Positions 37,120-47,161 of a stretch of 64,000 nt of DNA are shown piece by piece. This DNA is from Frondihabitans sucicola (lineage in GTDB: Bacteria > Actinomycetota > Actinomycetes > Actinomycetales > Microbacteriaceae): the NCBI RefSeq assembly GCF_030296615.1, contig NZ_AP027732.1, forward strand, positions 1,674,001 to 1,738,000. The letters run 5' to 3'. Under the pieces are notes generated by a model. The model had not been told where the DNA came from, searched no databases, and was given only the letters and a program-made list of their open reading frames with translations. Position 1 is the first letter of the stretch, and each line of letters begins with the position of its first letter. A program made the translations under genes and the position numbers.

Positions 37120-38012
37120 GCCGGAGGCCGGGGAGCGGCGCTCACGGGGCGTGCGAGCACCTCGGTGACCGCCGCCGCAGGGATCAGCTCGCGCGGCGCG
37201 AAACCGGCCGGGATGGCCGCGACGATCCGCTCGATCGCTCTGACGATGACGGGTTGCGCCTCGGCGAGTCGCTTCATCACGAGGTCGTGACTCACGCTGT
37301 CGCCGTCGGGGGAGTCGTCCTCGTCGCTCGGGGCCAGACCCGCGTCGCTGTCGGTGACGAACGACAGGTTGACCGTGCCGATGTTCAGCTCGGCCGCCAG
37401 CGGCACCTCGGGCACCATCGTCATGTTGACGGTGTGCGCGCCGGCCTGCTGCCACCAGAGCGACTCCGCGCGGGTGGAGAACCGCGGCCCCTGGATCACG
37501 ACGCAGGTGCCGGAGGGAGCGAACGAGCCGAGCTCGGAGGCGAGGGCGTCGATCGCGAAACGGCGAAGCGCAGGATCGAAGGGATCGGCGGCCGCCAGGT
37601 GCTGCACCGAGCCCTGATCGAAGAACGTGTCTGCCCGGCCCCAGGTCCGGTCGATGAACTGGTCGGTGACGACGAGGGTCCCCGGCGGGTAGTCGGGGTG
37701 CACGCCGCCGACGGCGGACGACGAGACGATCGCTTTCGCGCCGAGCGCTGCGAGCGCCCAGATGTTCGCGCGGAAGCCGATCTGGTGCGGCGGAACCGAG
37801 TGGCCTGCGCCGTGCCGCGTCAGGAAGGCGACTCGCTTGCCGCCCAGGACGCCGACGGTCACCGGGCTCGACGTGCGGCCGTAGGGCGTGTCGATCTCGT
37901 ACGACTCCGCGGTGCCGTCGGCGAAGAGCGAGTAGAGGCCCGAACCGCCGATCACCGCGACGTCGACGCTGGGGAGCCGGCCTGTGGAGGAGTCCCGAGG
38001 GTCCGTTGTCAT
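37116..38012 (-). CDS. S-methyl-5'-thioadenosine phosphorylase-family enzyme
   Basis: 298 residues from the ATG at 38012; an in-frame ATG at 38036 is also possible. VAVIGGSGLYSLF, LTRHGAGHSVPPHQIGFRANIWAL, VSSSAVGG and GPRFSTRAESLWW, then the substrate loop TVNMTMVPEVPLAAEL, match MTA/purine phosphorylases that cleave 5'-substituted adenosines to adenine and a ribose-1-phosphate. First gene of a minus-strand unit continuing into the epimerase, GT2 and DUF2064 genes, an odd setting for a salvage enzyme. Divergent from moeA. Confidence 0.88.
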   Translation of the reverse strand: MTTDPRDSSTGRLPSVDVAVIGGSGLYSLFADGTAESYEIDTPYGRTSSPVTVGVLGGKRVAFLTRHGAGHSVPPHQIGFRANIWALAALGAKAIVSSSAVGGVHPDYPPGTLVVTDQFIDRTWGRADTFFDQGSVQHLAAADPFDPALRRFAIDALASELGSFAPSGTCVVIQGPRFSTRAESLWWQQAGAHTVNMTMVPEVPLAAELNIGTVNLSFVTDSDAGLAPSDEDDSPDGDSVSHDLVMKRLAEAQPVIVRAIERIVAAIPAGFAPRELIPAAAVTEVLARPVSAAPRPPA

Positions 38013-38063
38013 GGGTGCGACACTACTGGGAGACATCCCCGAGTTGGTGAGAGCGAGGCGCGA

Positions 38064-39286
38064 GTGCGCACCATCGAAGAACACAGCCGGCAGATCGGAG
38101 CCCTGGTCGACTCCGCCCTCGCCGGTCGGTCCTCCCACCGGGTCGAGCTCGCAGAGACCGGACTAGCGCGAGGCGTCCTGGCTGCCGACGTGGTGTCGGG
38201 CATCGATCTGCCGCCCTTCGACAACTCGCAGATGGACGGTTACGCGGTCGCCTCGGCCGACCTCGCCGAGGGCGCTGCCGCCCTGCGCGTGGCCGCGCGC
38301 ATTCCTGCCGGGCATGCGCCCGGTTCGCTCGCTCGGGGTACCGCGGCTCCGATCATGACCGGCGCTCCGATCCCCGACGGCGCCGACGCGGTCGTGCAGA
38401 TCGAGCGTGCCGATCCTGCGAGCTTCCTTCCCGAAGGTCCCGGTCACGTCGTGACCCTGCCCGGGCCGATCGCCCCGGGCACGTTCGTCCGACGCTCCGG
38501 CTCCGACCTGCCGCGCGGGCGAGTCCTGTTCCCTCAGGGCACCAGCCTGGGCGCGCCCCAGTGGGGGTCGCTCGTCGCCGCCGGCGTCGACAGCGTTCTG
38601 GTCGTCGACCGCCCGCGGATCCTGCTCGTCTCGACGGGCGAAGAACTCGCGGCCGCCGGTCGTCCGCTCGAGCCGGCCACGATCTACGACGCCAACGGGG
38701 CGTCGATGTCGGCTGCGCTGACAGAGGCCGGCGCCGAGGTCGTCCTCGAGCGCGTCGGCGACGACCCCGAGGCCCTGCTCGCCGTCGTGCGCCGGCACGC
38801 CGGGGTCGATCTGATCGTGACGACGGGCGGGGTGAGCGAGGGGGCGTACGAGGTGGTGCGCGAGACGTTCGGGCCGCGAGGCGTCACCTTCGGCGCCGTG
38901 GCCATGCAGCCCGGCGGGCCGCAGGGTTGGGGTTCTCTCGCGGTCGACGACGCCTCGGTGCCCGTCGTCTGCTTCCCCGGCAACCCGGTCAGCGCGCTGA
39001 TCTCGTTCGAGGCGTTCCTGCGCGCGCCGCTGCTGCGAGCGGGGGTCGGGCGCTGCCTCGGCGCGAGTCGACGGCGATCCTGGCCGAGGGAGCCGACTCA
39101 CCGCCCGGCAAGCACCAGATCCGGCGCGGGCGCCTCGACGAGGCCGGCCGCGCCCGCTTCGTCGGCGGGCCGAGCTCGCACCTGCTGCACGCGTACGCGG
39201 TGGCCACGCACCTCGTCCACGTCCCGCTCGGAGTCAGCCGGGTCGAAGCGGGCGACGAGGTCGTAGTGTGGGCCCTCGATGACTGA
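38064..39286 (+). CDS. moeA: Molybdopterin molybdenumtransferase MoeA (frameshifted in this sequence)
   Basis: Inserts molybdenum into adenylated molybdopterin. 407 residues after repair. N-terminal [33 protein letters not shown], the central MoCF-type domain with [27 protein letters not shown] and [13 protein letters not shown], and [19 protein letters not shown]. The break is the GGG run at 39048-39050; after it ESTAILAEG ... [18 protein letters not shown] completes the C-terminal domain. GTG at 38064 has GAGG upstream. Overlaps moaC by 8 nt (ATGACTGA). Confidence 0.92.
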
Positions 39287-39761
39287 TTCAGCGGGGTCCG
39301 GGCTGTCCCACGTGCGCGACGACGGAAGCGCGCACATGGTCGACGTGACGGCGAAGGCCGAGACCAAGCGCGTCGCCGTCGCGCAGGCCGTCCTGCACAC
39401 CCGACCCGACGTGATCCTGCAGATCTCCGACGGATCGCTGCCCAAGGGCGAGGCCCTCGGCACGGCGAGGATCGCCGGCATCATGGCCGCCAAGCAGACC
39501 TCGAACCTGATCCCGCTCTGCCACCCACTGCCGATCGGCTCGGTCACCGTCGACTTCGAGACGGGCTCCGACTCCGTGCGCGTCCTGGCGTCCGTGTCGA
39601 CGCGCGGGGTGACCGGCGTCGAGATGGAGGCGCTGACGGCCGCCTCGGTCGCCGCCCTGACCCTGTACGACATGATCAAGGCCGTCGACAAACGGGCCAT
39701 GATCGACGCGATCCAGGTTCTCGAGAAGTCCGGCGGCAAGTCGGGAGACTGGTCGGGATGA
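39279..39761 (+). CDS. moaC: Cyclic pyranopterin monophosphate synthase MoaC
   Basis: 160 residues. Converts 3',8-cyclo-GTP from MoaA to cyclic pyranopterin monophosphate. Family motifs: [64 protein letters not shown] in pieces along the chain. Overlaps moeA by 8 nt and mogA by 4 nt, inside the second cofactor operon. Confidence 0.96.
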   Translation: MTDSAGSGLSHVRDDGSAHMVDVTAKAETKRVAVAQAVLHTRPDVILQISDGSLPKGEALGTARIAGIMAAKQTSNLIPLCHPLPIGSVTVDFETGSDSVRVLASVSTRGVTGVEMEALTAASVAALTLYDMIKAVDKRAMIDAIQVLEKSGGKSGDWSG

Positions 39762-40266
39762 GTCTCGTCTCCTCCGACTCCGCTGCGCACCCGACCCGCA
39801 CCGCGCTCGTCGTCGTCGCGTCGACCCGCGCCGCCCGGGGCGAGGCGCCCGACCGCACCGGCCCCGTCATCGCCGAGTGGCTCGCCGAGCGCGGCTTCAC
39901 GGTCGACCAGCCGGTCGTCGTCGCCGACGGCGAACCGGTGGGCCAGGCGCTGATCGCCGGTATCGCGCAGCCGGTCTCGGTCATCGTCACGACGGGGGCA
40001 CGGGCGTCACGCCGACCGACGCGACCCCCGAGATGACCGCGCCACTGGTCGACAAGCGCCTGCTCGGCATCGAGGAGGAACTGCGGCGTCGGGGCTCGGC
40101 TCACACGCCGATGGCTCTGCTGTCGCGCGGCGTCGTCGGGGTTTCCGGTCGCACCCTCGTGGTGAACCTGCCCGGGTCCCCCGGGGGCGTCCGCGACGGG
40201 CTGACGCTCCTCGACGAGCTGCTCGATCACCTGCTCGATCAGATCGGGGGCGGCGGCCATGACTGA
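39758..40266 (+). CDS. mog: Molybdopterin adenylyltransferase MogA/MoaB-type (frameshifted in this sequence)
   Basis: Activates molybdopterin with ATP before MoeA. About 169 residues after repair. [23 protein letters not shown], then the key [15 protein letters not shown] motif, whose Gly-Gly is lost to the break: the run of five G at 39994-39998 needs six. Then [22 protein letters not shown] and the C-terminal helix. Last 8 nt overlap moaE (ATGACTGA). Confidence 0.9.
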
Positions 40267-40690
40267 CCCTCGAGTGCTTTCGGCCCGCGTCACCGACTCT
40301 CCCCTGTCGATCGCGGCCGTCTCCGACCTCGTCCACGCCGCGACGGCCGGCGCCGTCGTGACGTTCGAGGGTGTCGTCCGCGACCACGACGGCGGTCGCG
40401 GGGTCACCGCTCTCGAGTACGAGGCGCATCCGACCGCCACCGACGTCCTGCGTGAGGTCGCCCTCGACATCGCGATGCGTCATCCTGCCGTTGCCCTCGC
40501 CGTCGAGCACCGCACCGGCGCGCTCGCCGTGGGCGACGTCGCCCTCGCAGCCGCCGTGTCGAGCGCGCACCGAGCCGAAGCGTTCGCGGCCTGCGCCGAG
40601 CTGGTCGACGAGGTCAAGGCGCGCGTTCCGATCTGGAAGAAGCAAGACTTCGTCGACGGCTCCAGCGAGTGGGTCGCCTCCCTCGGCTGA
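40259..40690 (+). CDS. moaE: Molybdopterin synthase catalytic subunit MoaE
   Basis: 143 residues. With MoaD thiocarboxylate it turns cyclic pyranopterin monophosphate into molybdopterin. VVTFEGVVRDHDGGRGVTALEYEAH, VEHRTGALAVGDVALAAAVSSAHRAEAF and VPIWKKQ with the catalytic lysines are all normal. Final gene of moeA-moaC-mogA-moaE; its partner moaD is 19 kb away in the first locus. Confidence 0.95.
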   Translation: MTDPRVLSARVTDSPLSIAAVSDLVHAATAGAVVTFEGVVRDHDGGRGVTALEYEAHPTATDVLREVALDIAMRHPAVALAVEHRTGALAVGDVALAAAVSSAHRAEAFAACAELVDEVKARVPIWKKQDFVDGSSEWVASLG

Positions 40691-40741
40691 TCCCGATTGT
40701 CGGTCGCCCGCGCTATTTTCTGCGCAGGCGGAAGGAGGCGT

Positions 40742-41371
40742 ATGAACGACAACGAAGCGCCGAAGGCTGGAGACATCCTCAAGACGATCCACACGATGTT
40801 CGGTGTGTCCTGGGATCGCGTCTTTCAATGGGTCGTCGTCGGCTGCGCCAGCGCCTGGTTCTGGATCGCCGTCGTTCTCCCCTCCTGGCATTCCGAGCCC
40901 CGAAGCGTGGCCCGGCCCTTCTCCTGGTTCGTCGACATCGCGAAAGACCTGGCGATCCCGATTCCCGGGTGGGCCCATTCGGGAATCGCCTGGTTCGACT
41001 CTCCCGAGCGGGGATGGCTGTCCGTTGTTCTCGCCTCGATTGCTGCCCTCTGCGCCACCTGCTTGGTCACGTCGAAGGCGAGTTCCGGCCTGGTGGTCCT
41101 GGCTGTTTCGTCCGAGCTTGCGGCCATCCAGATCACGGGTGACCTTCGGCCCGTGCTGTGGACCTTCCTCTTCGCCTGCATTCCGTTTGTGGGTGCCTGT
41201 GTCGTCGCCCTGCTGCAATCCGCACGCGTCATCAACGACGACACTCTCCGTTCGCATTTCTTCATCCACTTCATCGTGTCCGACTTTCTTGTCGCGGGGA
41301 TGAGCATCATCTGGCAGCCGGTTCTGGCGCCGTTCCTCGGATTCTTCGGACTGGTGAGCGTCTTCGGGTGA
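40742..41371 (+). CDS. Polytopic membrane protein, unknown function
   Basis: 209 residues with a strong binding site (GGAGG 5 nt before the ATG). Five or six hydrophobic stretches are visible: WVVVGCASAWFWIAVVL, LSVVLASIAALCATCLV, GLVVLAVSSELAAI, VLWTFLFACIPFVGACVVAL and FLVAGMSIIW. No family recognised. A TGA at 41369-41371 ends it, but the same frame continues with coding-like sequence to 41638 (next entry), so the true protein could be about 298 residues. Confidence 0.65.
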   Translation: MNDNEAPKAGDILKTIHTMFGVSWDRVFQWVVVGCASAWFWIAVVLPSWHSEPRSVARPFSWFVDIAKDLAIPIPGWAHSGIAWFDSPERGWLSVVLASIAALCATCLVTSKASSGLVVLAVSSELAAIQITGDLRPVLWTFLFACIPFVGACVVALLQSARVINDDTLRSHFFIHFIVSDFLVAGMSIIWQPVLAPFLGFFGLVSVFG

Positions 41372-41413
41372 GGTGATTCTTCCGAGCCCGCCGAAGAACT
41401 CGTCGCTGATGCG

Positions 41414-41638
41414 ATGCGACGGCTCAAGGAGCGGGGAGGAAGCCTGGCGGAGTCACCGGCCGTCGACGTGCTGGCAGTGCTCGTCGGCCTCTCTCTCGGC
41501 ACGCCGACGACCTGGCGGCGAAAGTGGCTCGCCTCGCGGATCGAGTACGCCATCACGCGTGAGCCGATCGGGGCTCGCGTCGTCTCACCCGACTTCACCA
41601 CCGCGGGGCAGCGCTGGGATGATCGCACAACCGGCTAA
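41414..41638 (+). CDS. Hypothetical protein in the same frame after a TGA
   Basis: 74 residues from ATG 41414 to a stop at 41638, with no ribosome binding site. It is exactly in frame with the upstream membrane protein, and the codons between the TGA and this ATG read as a plausible charged helix (SSEPAEELVADAMRRLKERG). It may be the C-terminal part of one protein split by a nonsense change or base-calling error, or a re-initiation product. Confidence 0.4.
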   Translation: MRRLKERGGSLAESPAVDVLAVLVGLSLGTPTTWRRKWLASRIEYAITREPIGARVVSPDFTTAGQRWDDRTTG

Positions 41639-41806
41639 CCCCCCGTCCCTGCTGACACGACGCTGCCGCGGTCTGGAGCCGCGTGCACAGAGCGAGCGTT
41701 TCGGCCTCCGCGGCGGAGTCGCACCCGCCGCGGTCTCGGGTGCCGGGCCGAGCGGCTCGACGCCGGCGCGGAGCGGCATCCAGCCGCAGCCCCGTACCCT
41801 TGCTGG

Positions 41807-43624
<1,818 letters not shown>

Positions 43625-43629
43625 GCCCG

Positions 43630-44112
43630 ATGGCCGCGGCTCCCGACGCGTGGCAGACCACGGTCACGTCGCGGGTGCTGTCCGTGACGTCGGTGGTGCT
43701 CGCGGCGGCCGCCGCGGTCGTGCTGGCCTACTGGCTGGCCGTCGGGCAGAACGTCGACCTCCTCGTGGTCGTGATCGCCCTGATCGTCGTCGCGGCCTTC
43801 AGCGCGTCCTGCGCACGGGTGCGGGTGACGGTCGGATCGACGGGGGTCGTCGTCGACTCCGTGGTGCTCGGCTTCCCGCTCGCCCAGTTCGCCCTCGACG
43901 ACATCGCCGACGCCTGGGTCGACCTCGTCTCCGTCGGGAGCTGGTACGGCTGGGGCTATCGCGCCACGCTCGGCGCGAGCGGCGTGATCCTGCAGCGCGG
44001 CCCCGGGCTCGTGCTGTCGTTGGTCTCGGGCAAGGAGTTCACCGTGACGCTGCCGTCGGCCGGCGCGGCGCTCGCCGCGCTGGAGGCTGCTGCCGATGCG
44101 CGTGGTGTCTGA
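43630..44112 (+). CDS. Two-helix membrane protein with PH-like domain
   Basis: 160 residues, 5 nt after the ABC-F stop. Two adjacent hydrophobic helices (residues about 14-60) followed by a beta-rich cytosolic part (VRVTVGSTGVVVDSVVLGFP ... WGYRATLGASGVILQRG), which looks like a small bacterial PH-like domain. No enzymatic motif. Possibly co-transcribed with the ABC-F gene. Function unknown. Confidence 0.65.
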   Translation: MAAAPDAWQTTVTSRVLSVTSVVLAAAAAVVLAYWLAVGQNVDLLVVVIALIVVAAFSASCARVRVTVGSTGVVVDSVVLGFPLAQFALDDIADAWVDLVSVGSWYGWGYRATLGASGVILQRGPGLVLSLVSGKEFTVTLPSAGAALAALEAAADARGV

Positions 44113-44194
44113 CGCGCTTGTGCGTGCTGCTGCCCACCTGCTGCCTCCTCCTCCCCCTCCCGCCGGGCCGCCCCTCCTGCCTGCCGTCCCCTCG

Positions 44195-44286
44195 CCCTCC
44201 AGAAATCGAAGGGGATTTTCGGCCAACGGCCTGCGATCGGCACGGGGTCGTCGCCTGCGGAAGAATCCCCTTCGATTTCTGGAGGG
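44195..44286. terminator. 23-bp perfect inverted repeat between convergent genes
   Basis: Arms 44195-44217 (beginning CCCTCCAGAAATCGAAGG) and 44264-44286 are exact complements with a 46-nt loop. They are more A/T-rich than the surrounding DNA. Between the PH-like gene and the oppositely oriented MarR gene. G-rich GGTGGTGCGG direct repeats follow at about 44287-44310. Likely a terminator or a relic of a small element. Confidence 0.55.
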
Positions 44287-44333
44287 GTGGTGCGGAGGGG
44301 TGGTGCGGGGGTGGTGGGGAGGGGCGACGGGGG

Positions 44334-44855
44334 CTAGTCGCCGAGCGTGAGCGACAGGGCGCGGAGGAGCGCGGTGAGCCGCTCCCGGTCGTCGGGGGAG
44401 AGGTCGCCGAGCAGGTCGGCCTCGGCGCCGATCAGGTTCGAGATGGCAACGTCGACGGCGCTGCCGCCCCGCGGGGTCATCGTGACCAGGATGCCCCGGC
44501 CGTCGCGGGGATCGGTGCGCCGCTCGACGAGGCCGCGGGTGACCAGGCGATCGATGCGGTTCGTCATCGTGCCGCTCGAGACCAGGGTCTGCGTCAGAAG
44601 CGCCTTCGGCGAGAGCTGGTAGGGAGCACCGGCGCGGCGGAGGGCCGACAGGACGTCGAATTCCCAGGACTCCAGGTCGCTGGCGACGAAAGCGGCTCGG
44701 CGGGCGCGGTCGAGATGCTTCGAGAGCCGCCCCACCCGCGAGAGGACGTGCAGCGGGGCGAAGTCGAGGTCGGGGCGCTCGCGATTCCAGGCGTCGACGA
44801 TGCGGTCGACCTCGTCTTGCGCTGCGGGTGTCGCCTGCGCATCCTGCTCGGGCAT
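44334..44855 (-). CDS. MarR-family transcriptional regulator
   Basis: 173 residues. Winged helix of the MarR type: WEFDVLSALRRAGAPYQLSPKAL, SGTMTNRIDRLVTRGLVERR, and the wing DPRDGRGILVTMTP with its conserved DxRxxR-like charge pattern. N- and C-terminal helices would form the dimer. The start at 44855 is chosen by the homology of MarR length; no strong binding site. Divergent from the small monooxygenase, which it may control. Confidence 0.88.
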   Translation of the reverse strand: MPEQDAQATPAAQDEVDRIVDAWNRERPDLDFAPLHVLSRVGRLSKHLDRARRAAFVASDLESWEFDVLSALRRAGAPYQLSPKALLTQTLVSSGTMTNRIDRLVTRGLVERRTDPRDGRGILVTMTPRGGSAVDVAISNLIGAEADLLGDLSPDDRERLTALLRALSLTLGD

Positions 44856-44922
44856 TGGTCCATTATGTCGGCCTACCATCACCAGCGGCCCGCATCGAGG
44901 CTGGCCGGAAGCGAGGAACACC

Positions 44923-45216
44923 ATGTCCGATCTCAACGTCGTGGCCGTCATCACCGCCAAACCCGGTCGGGAGGACGCCGTCCGCTCGGCTCTCCGCGAG
45001 CTGGTCGGGCCGACGCTCGCCGAAGACGGCTGCCTGAGCTACGAGCTCTTCGAGTCGCAGGCGGAATCCTCCGTCTTCGTCACGATCGAGAAGTGGCGCT
45101 CGCAGGCCGACCTCGACGAGCACGTGAAGTCACCGCACCTCGCGGCCGCCATGACGGCTGCCGGAGACGCGCTCGCCGCAGCGCCCGCCATTCACCCGCT
45201 GGCGCCCGTGGCCTGA
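44923..45216 (+). CDS. ABM-domain putative quinol monooxygenase
   Basis: 97 residues: a ferredoxin-like dimeric alpha/beta-barrel of the antibiotic biosynthesis monooxygenase family (LNVVAVITAKPGREDAVRSAL, GCLSYELFES, FVTIEKWRSQADLDEHVKSPH). Members of the YgiN type oxidise quinols without a cofactor or simply bind small molecules. GAGGAAC upstream of ATG 44923. Divergent MarR gene suggests induction by an aromatic or redox compound. Confidence 0.85.
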   Translation: MSDLNVVAVITAKPGREDAVRSALRELVGPTLAEDGCLSYELFESQAESSVFVTIEKWRSQADLDEHVKSPHLAAAMTAAGDALAAAPAIHPLAPVA

Positions 45217-45272
45217 CGCAGACCGGCGGCCCAGCCGCGATCTGGCAGACTATGTGACGCGCGAAAGCGCGG

Positions 45273-45344
45273 TCCGCCTTGGTGTAATGGCAGCACGACA
45301 GCCTTTGGAGCTGTTAGGTCTAGGTTCGAGTCCTGGAGGCGGAG
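45273..45344 (+). tRNA. tRNA-Gln (anticodon UUG)
   Basis: 72 nt. Acceptor stem TCCGCCT pairs with AGGCGGA; anticodon stem ACAGC/GCTGT encloses the loop CTTTGGA with anticodon TTG, decoding CAA; T arm contains GGTTCGAGTCC. No CCA is encoded. No neighbouring tRNA. Confidence 0.93.
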
Positions 45345-45419
45345 CTTCGAACGGCCAGGCAGCCTGCGGCACTGTCGGCACGGGGCACCGGGGTGGTGGT
45401 GACCCCGACGCACGTCCCC

Positions 45420-46205
45420 CTAAGCGAGTTCGCTCTCGACGACAGACCGCTGCGCCGCAAGCCCCGCCCACTCGTCGTCGTTCTCGCCGTCGTAGACGAG
45501 GGCGAAAGGGCCGTCGTAGCCGGCTTCGAGGACGGTCGAGATGCTCCTGCGGTAGTCCGTTTCGTCCATCACGGCGCCGTGCCAGTGGGCTTTCGCGTGG
45601 CACGTCTCGGCGAAGCGGGTGATTCGGGCGAGTTCGGCGTACTTGTCGGCGCCGGTCCAGTTGCCGAGATCGATGAGGAGTCCGACGGCGTCGTCCAACG
45701 GCTCGAGGATGCGGATGACGTCGTCGGCGGTGCTGGTGACGTCGAACCAGTTCTCGGTGACGACGCGGATCTCCGGGTTCTGGGCCGCGAGACGAGCGAG
45801 CGCAGCAGTGCTCGACGCGTGGGCGTCAGGCGTTCGTGTCTTGCCGGCGATGACACGCACTCGTTCCGCGCCCAGCGCGACGGCGTCTCGAACCTGGGCG
45901 GCCACCCAGAGCTCGTCGGCCGCTCCCGTCCCGGGATGGGTCAGGTTGTCGGCGTCGACGAGGAAGGTGTCGAGGCGGACGGCGCTCTCCGAGAGGGCGT
46001 CCCGCAGGTCGTGCAGATAGCCGGGGTCGCGTCGGGGCAGGTGGAAGTGGCAGAACTGGACGACGGAGATGTCGTGGGCGCGAAGGGCGGCCGGGAGATT
46101 CACCAGCGCCAGGGAGTCCGCGGCCACGGCGTCGGGCGAGTCGGACCGGAACCGTCCCAGGGTGCGGTCGAGAGACCAATCGTGGACGGCAATGTCGTGG
46201 GTCAC
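45420..46205 (-). CDS. Sugar phosphate isomerase/epimerase family TIM-barrel protein
   Basis: 261 residues, GTG start with GGAGAG upstream. Xylose-isomerase-like barrel: ISVVQFCHFHLPRR, RVRVIAGKTRTPDAHAS, IRVVTENWFDVTSTADDV (the Glu acts as metal ligand), VGLLIDLGNWTGADKY (Asp) and CHAKAHWHGAVMDETDY (His). It likely isomerises or epimerises a sugar or cyclitol intermediate in the cytosol. No sugar operon is attached; neighbours are the tRNA and a membrane gene. Confidence 0.82.
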   Translation of the reverse strand: MTHDIAVHDWSLDRTLGRFRSDSPDAVAADSLALVNLPAALRAHDISVVQFCHFHLPRRDPGYLHDLRDALSESAVRLDTFLVDADNLTHPGTGAADELWVAAQVRDAVALGAERVRVIAGKTRTPDAHASSTAALARLAAQNPEIRVVTENWFDVTSTADDVIRILEPLDDAVGLLIDLGNWTGADKYAELARITRFAETCHAKAHWHGAVMDETDYRRSISTVLEAGYDGPFALVYDGENDDEWAGLAAQRSVVESELA

Positions 46206-46401
46206 GTGTCTCTCCGCTTCTATCCGGCTGCCCTGCTCGGAATCCGGCTGAGCGCCGCCCTGACGGGCCGCGCGACGTGAGCGCCGGACAGTCCAACCAG
46301 GCTAGCGGACGGACCTGCCGCGAACAGCTTGCCGGCGTTCGCGTTCCTCACCGGTTCGACCCCGCGAATCTTGGGAGTCGACGACCTGCGAATCCCACCG
46401 A

Positions 46402-46935
46402 TCAGTCTCCCGGGCGCCCGTGCATCTGCACGATCAGCGCTTCGATCTTCGTGACCGCCCGGCGGGCCTGGACGAGGGAGAGGATGGCGACGGCGATGAA
46501 GAACGCGGTGACGATCCACGGGATGAAACCGGTGGGATCCTGCGTGATCAGCCAGATGCCGAGCAGGGTGAAGAGGCCGAAAACGATCGGGTTGACCCAG
46601 TGTGCCCGTTCATTCTGCTTCCGACGCGCCTCCAGCGCGGGAAGCCAGATGGACGGTTCGGCATCCTCGGGAACAGCGCCTGTCTTCAGCGCGGTCGTGA
46701 TCTGGACGGAGGTTCTCCTGCCGCCGTCGCGGCGCCTCTGCCTGGCGACGAGTGCGGTCATGATCCCACCGAAGATCCCGGCACCAACCACGCGGATGAG
46801 TGCGCTGACCAGGTTCAACTTCGACGTCCCGTCGAGGAGGGCGAAACCGTAGGTGCCGAGGAAGTAGAACCCGGTGAACCAGGCGAACAGCACGCCGAGA
46901 GGAGCGCCCTGCAGGTAGGCGCGAAACGCTTTCAT
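46402..46935 (-). CDS. Four-helix membrane protein, unknown function
   Basis: 177 residues. Helices near 11-33, 42-62, 115-132 and 136-156, with a cytosolic stretch between the second and third containing RQRRRDGGRR and PEDAEPSIWLPALEARRKQ. ATG at 46935. No domain recognised. Same strand as the small frame and the transpeptidase upstream. Confidence 0.6.
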   Translation of the reverse strand: MKAFRAYLQGAPLGVLFAWFTGFYFLGTYGFALLDGTSKLNLVSALIRVVGAGIFGGIMTALVARQRRRDGGRRTSVQITTALKTGAVPEDAEPSIWLPALEARRKQNERAHWVNPIVFGLFTLLGIWLITQDPTGFIPWIVTAFFIAVAILSLVQARRAVTKIEALIVQMHGRPGD

Positions 46936-46949
46936 GTCCGGCCGCCGGA

Positions 46950-47072
46950 TCAGCGGTTGCGGGTGAAGAAGCGTTGGTCGCCGGTGCCGAACAGGATCAT
47001 GTCGGCCGGCGACGTGCGACGCAGTGGTCGGCCGGTGGTCGCGGTGGCATTCGATGGGGCAGAGCTGCGCAC
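46950..47072 (-). CDS. 40-residue hypothetical protein
   Basis: GTG at 47072 behind a strong GAGGAG binding site (6-nt spacing), ending 14 nt before the next membrane gene. Basic C-terminus (SPADMILFGTGDQRFFTRNR). Upstream at 47082-47092 lies one copy of the 11-mer found three times at 12.6 kb. No family known; the good binding site is the main support. Confidence 0.35.
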   Translation of the reverse strand: MRSSAPSNATATTGRPLRRTSPADMILFGTGDQRFFTRNR

Positions 47073-47161
47073 GGGAATCTCCTCGGGTAAGCGTGCCGGG
47101 AAGATTCGGGCTTCGTCGGCCTGCTCACAACAGAGAGCACGGAAGAGCCCTCGGACCCCGG

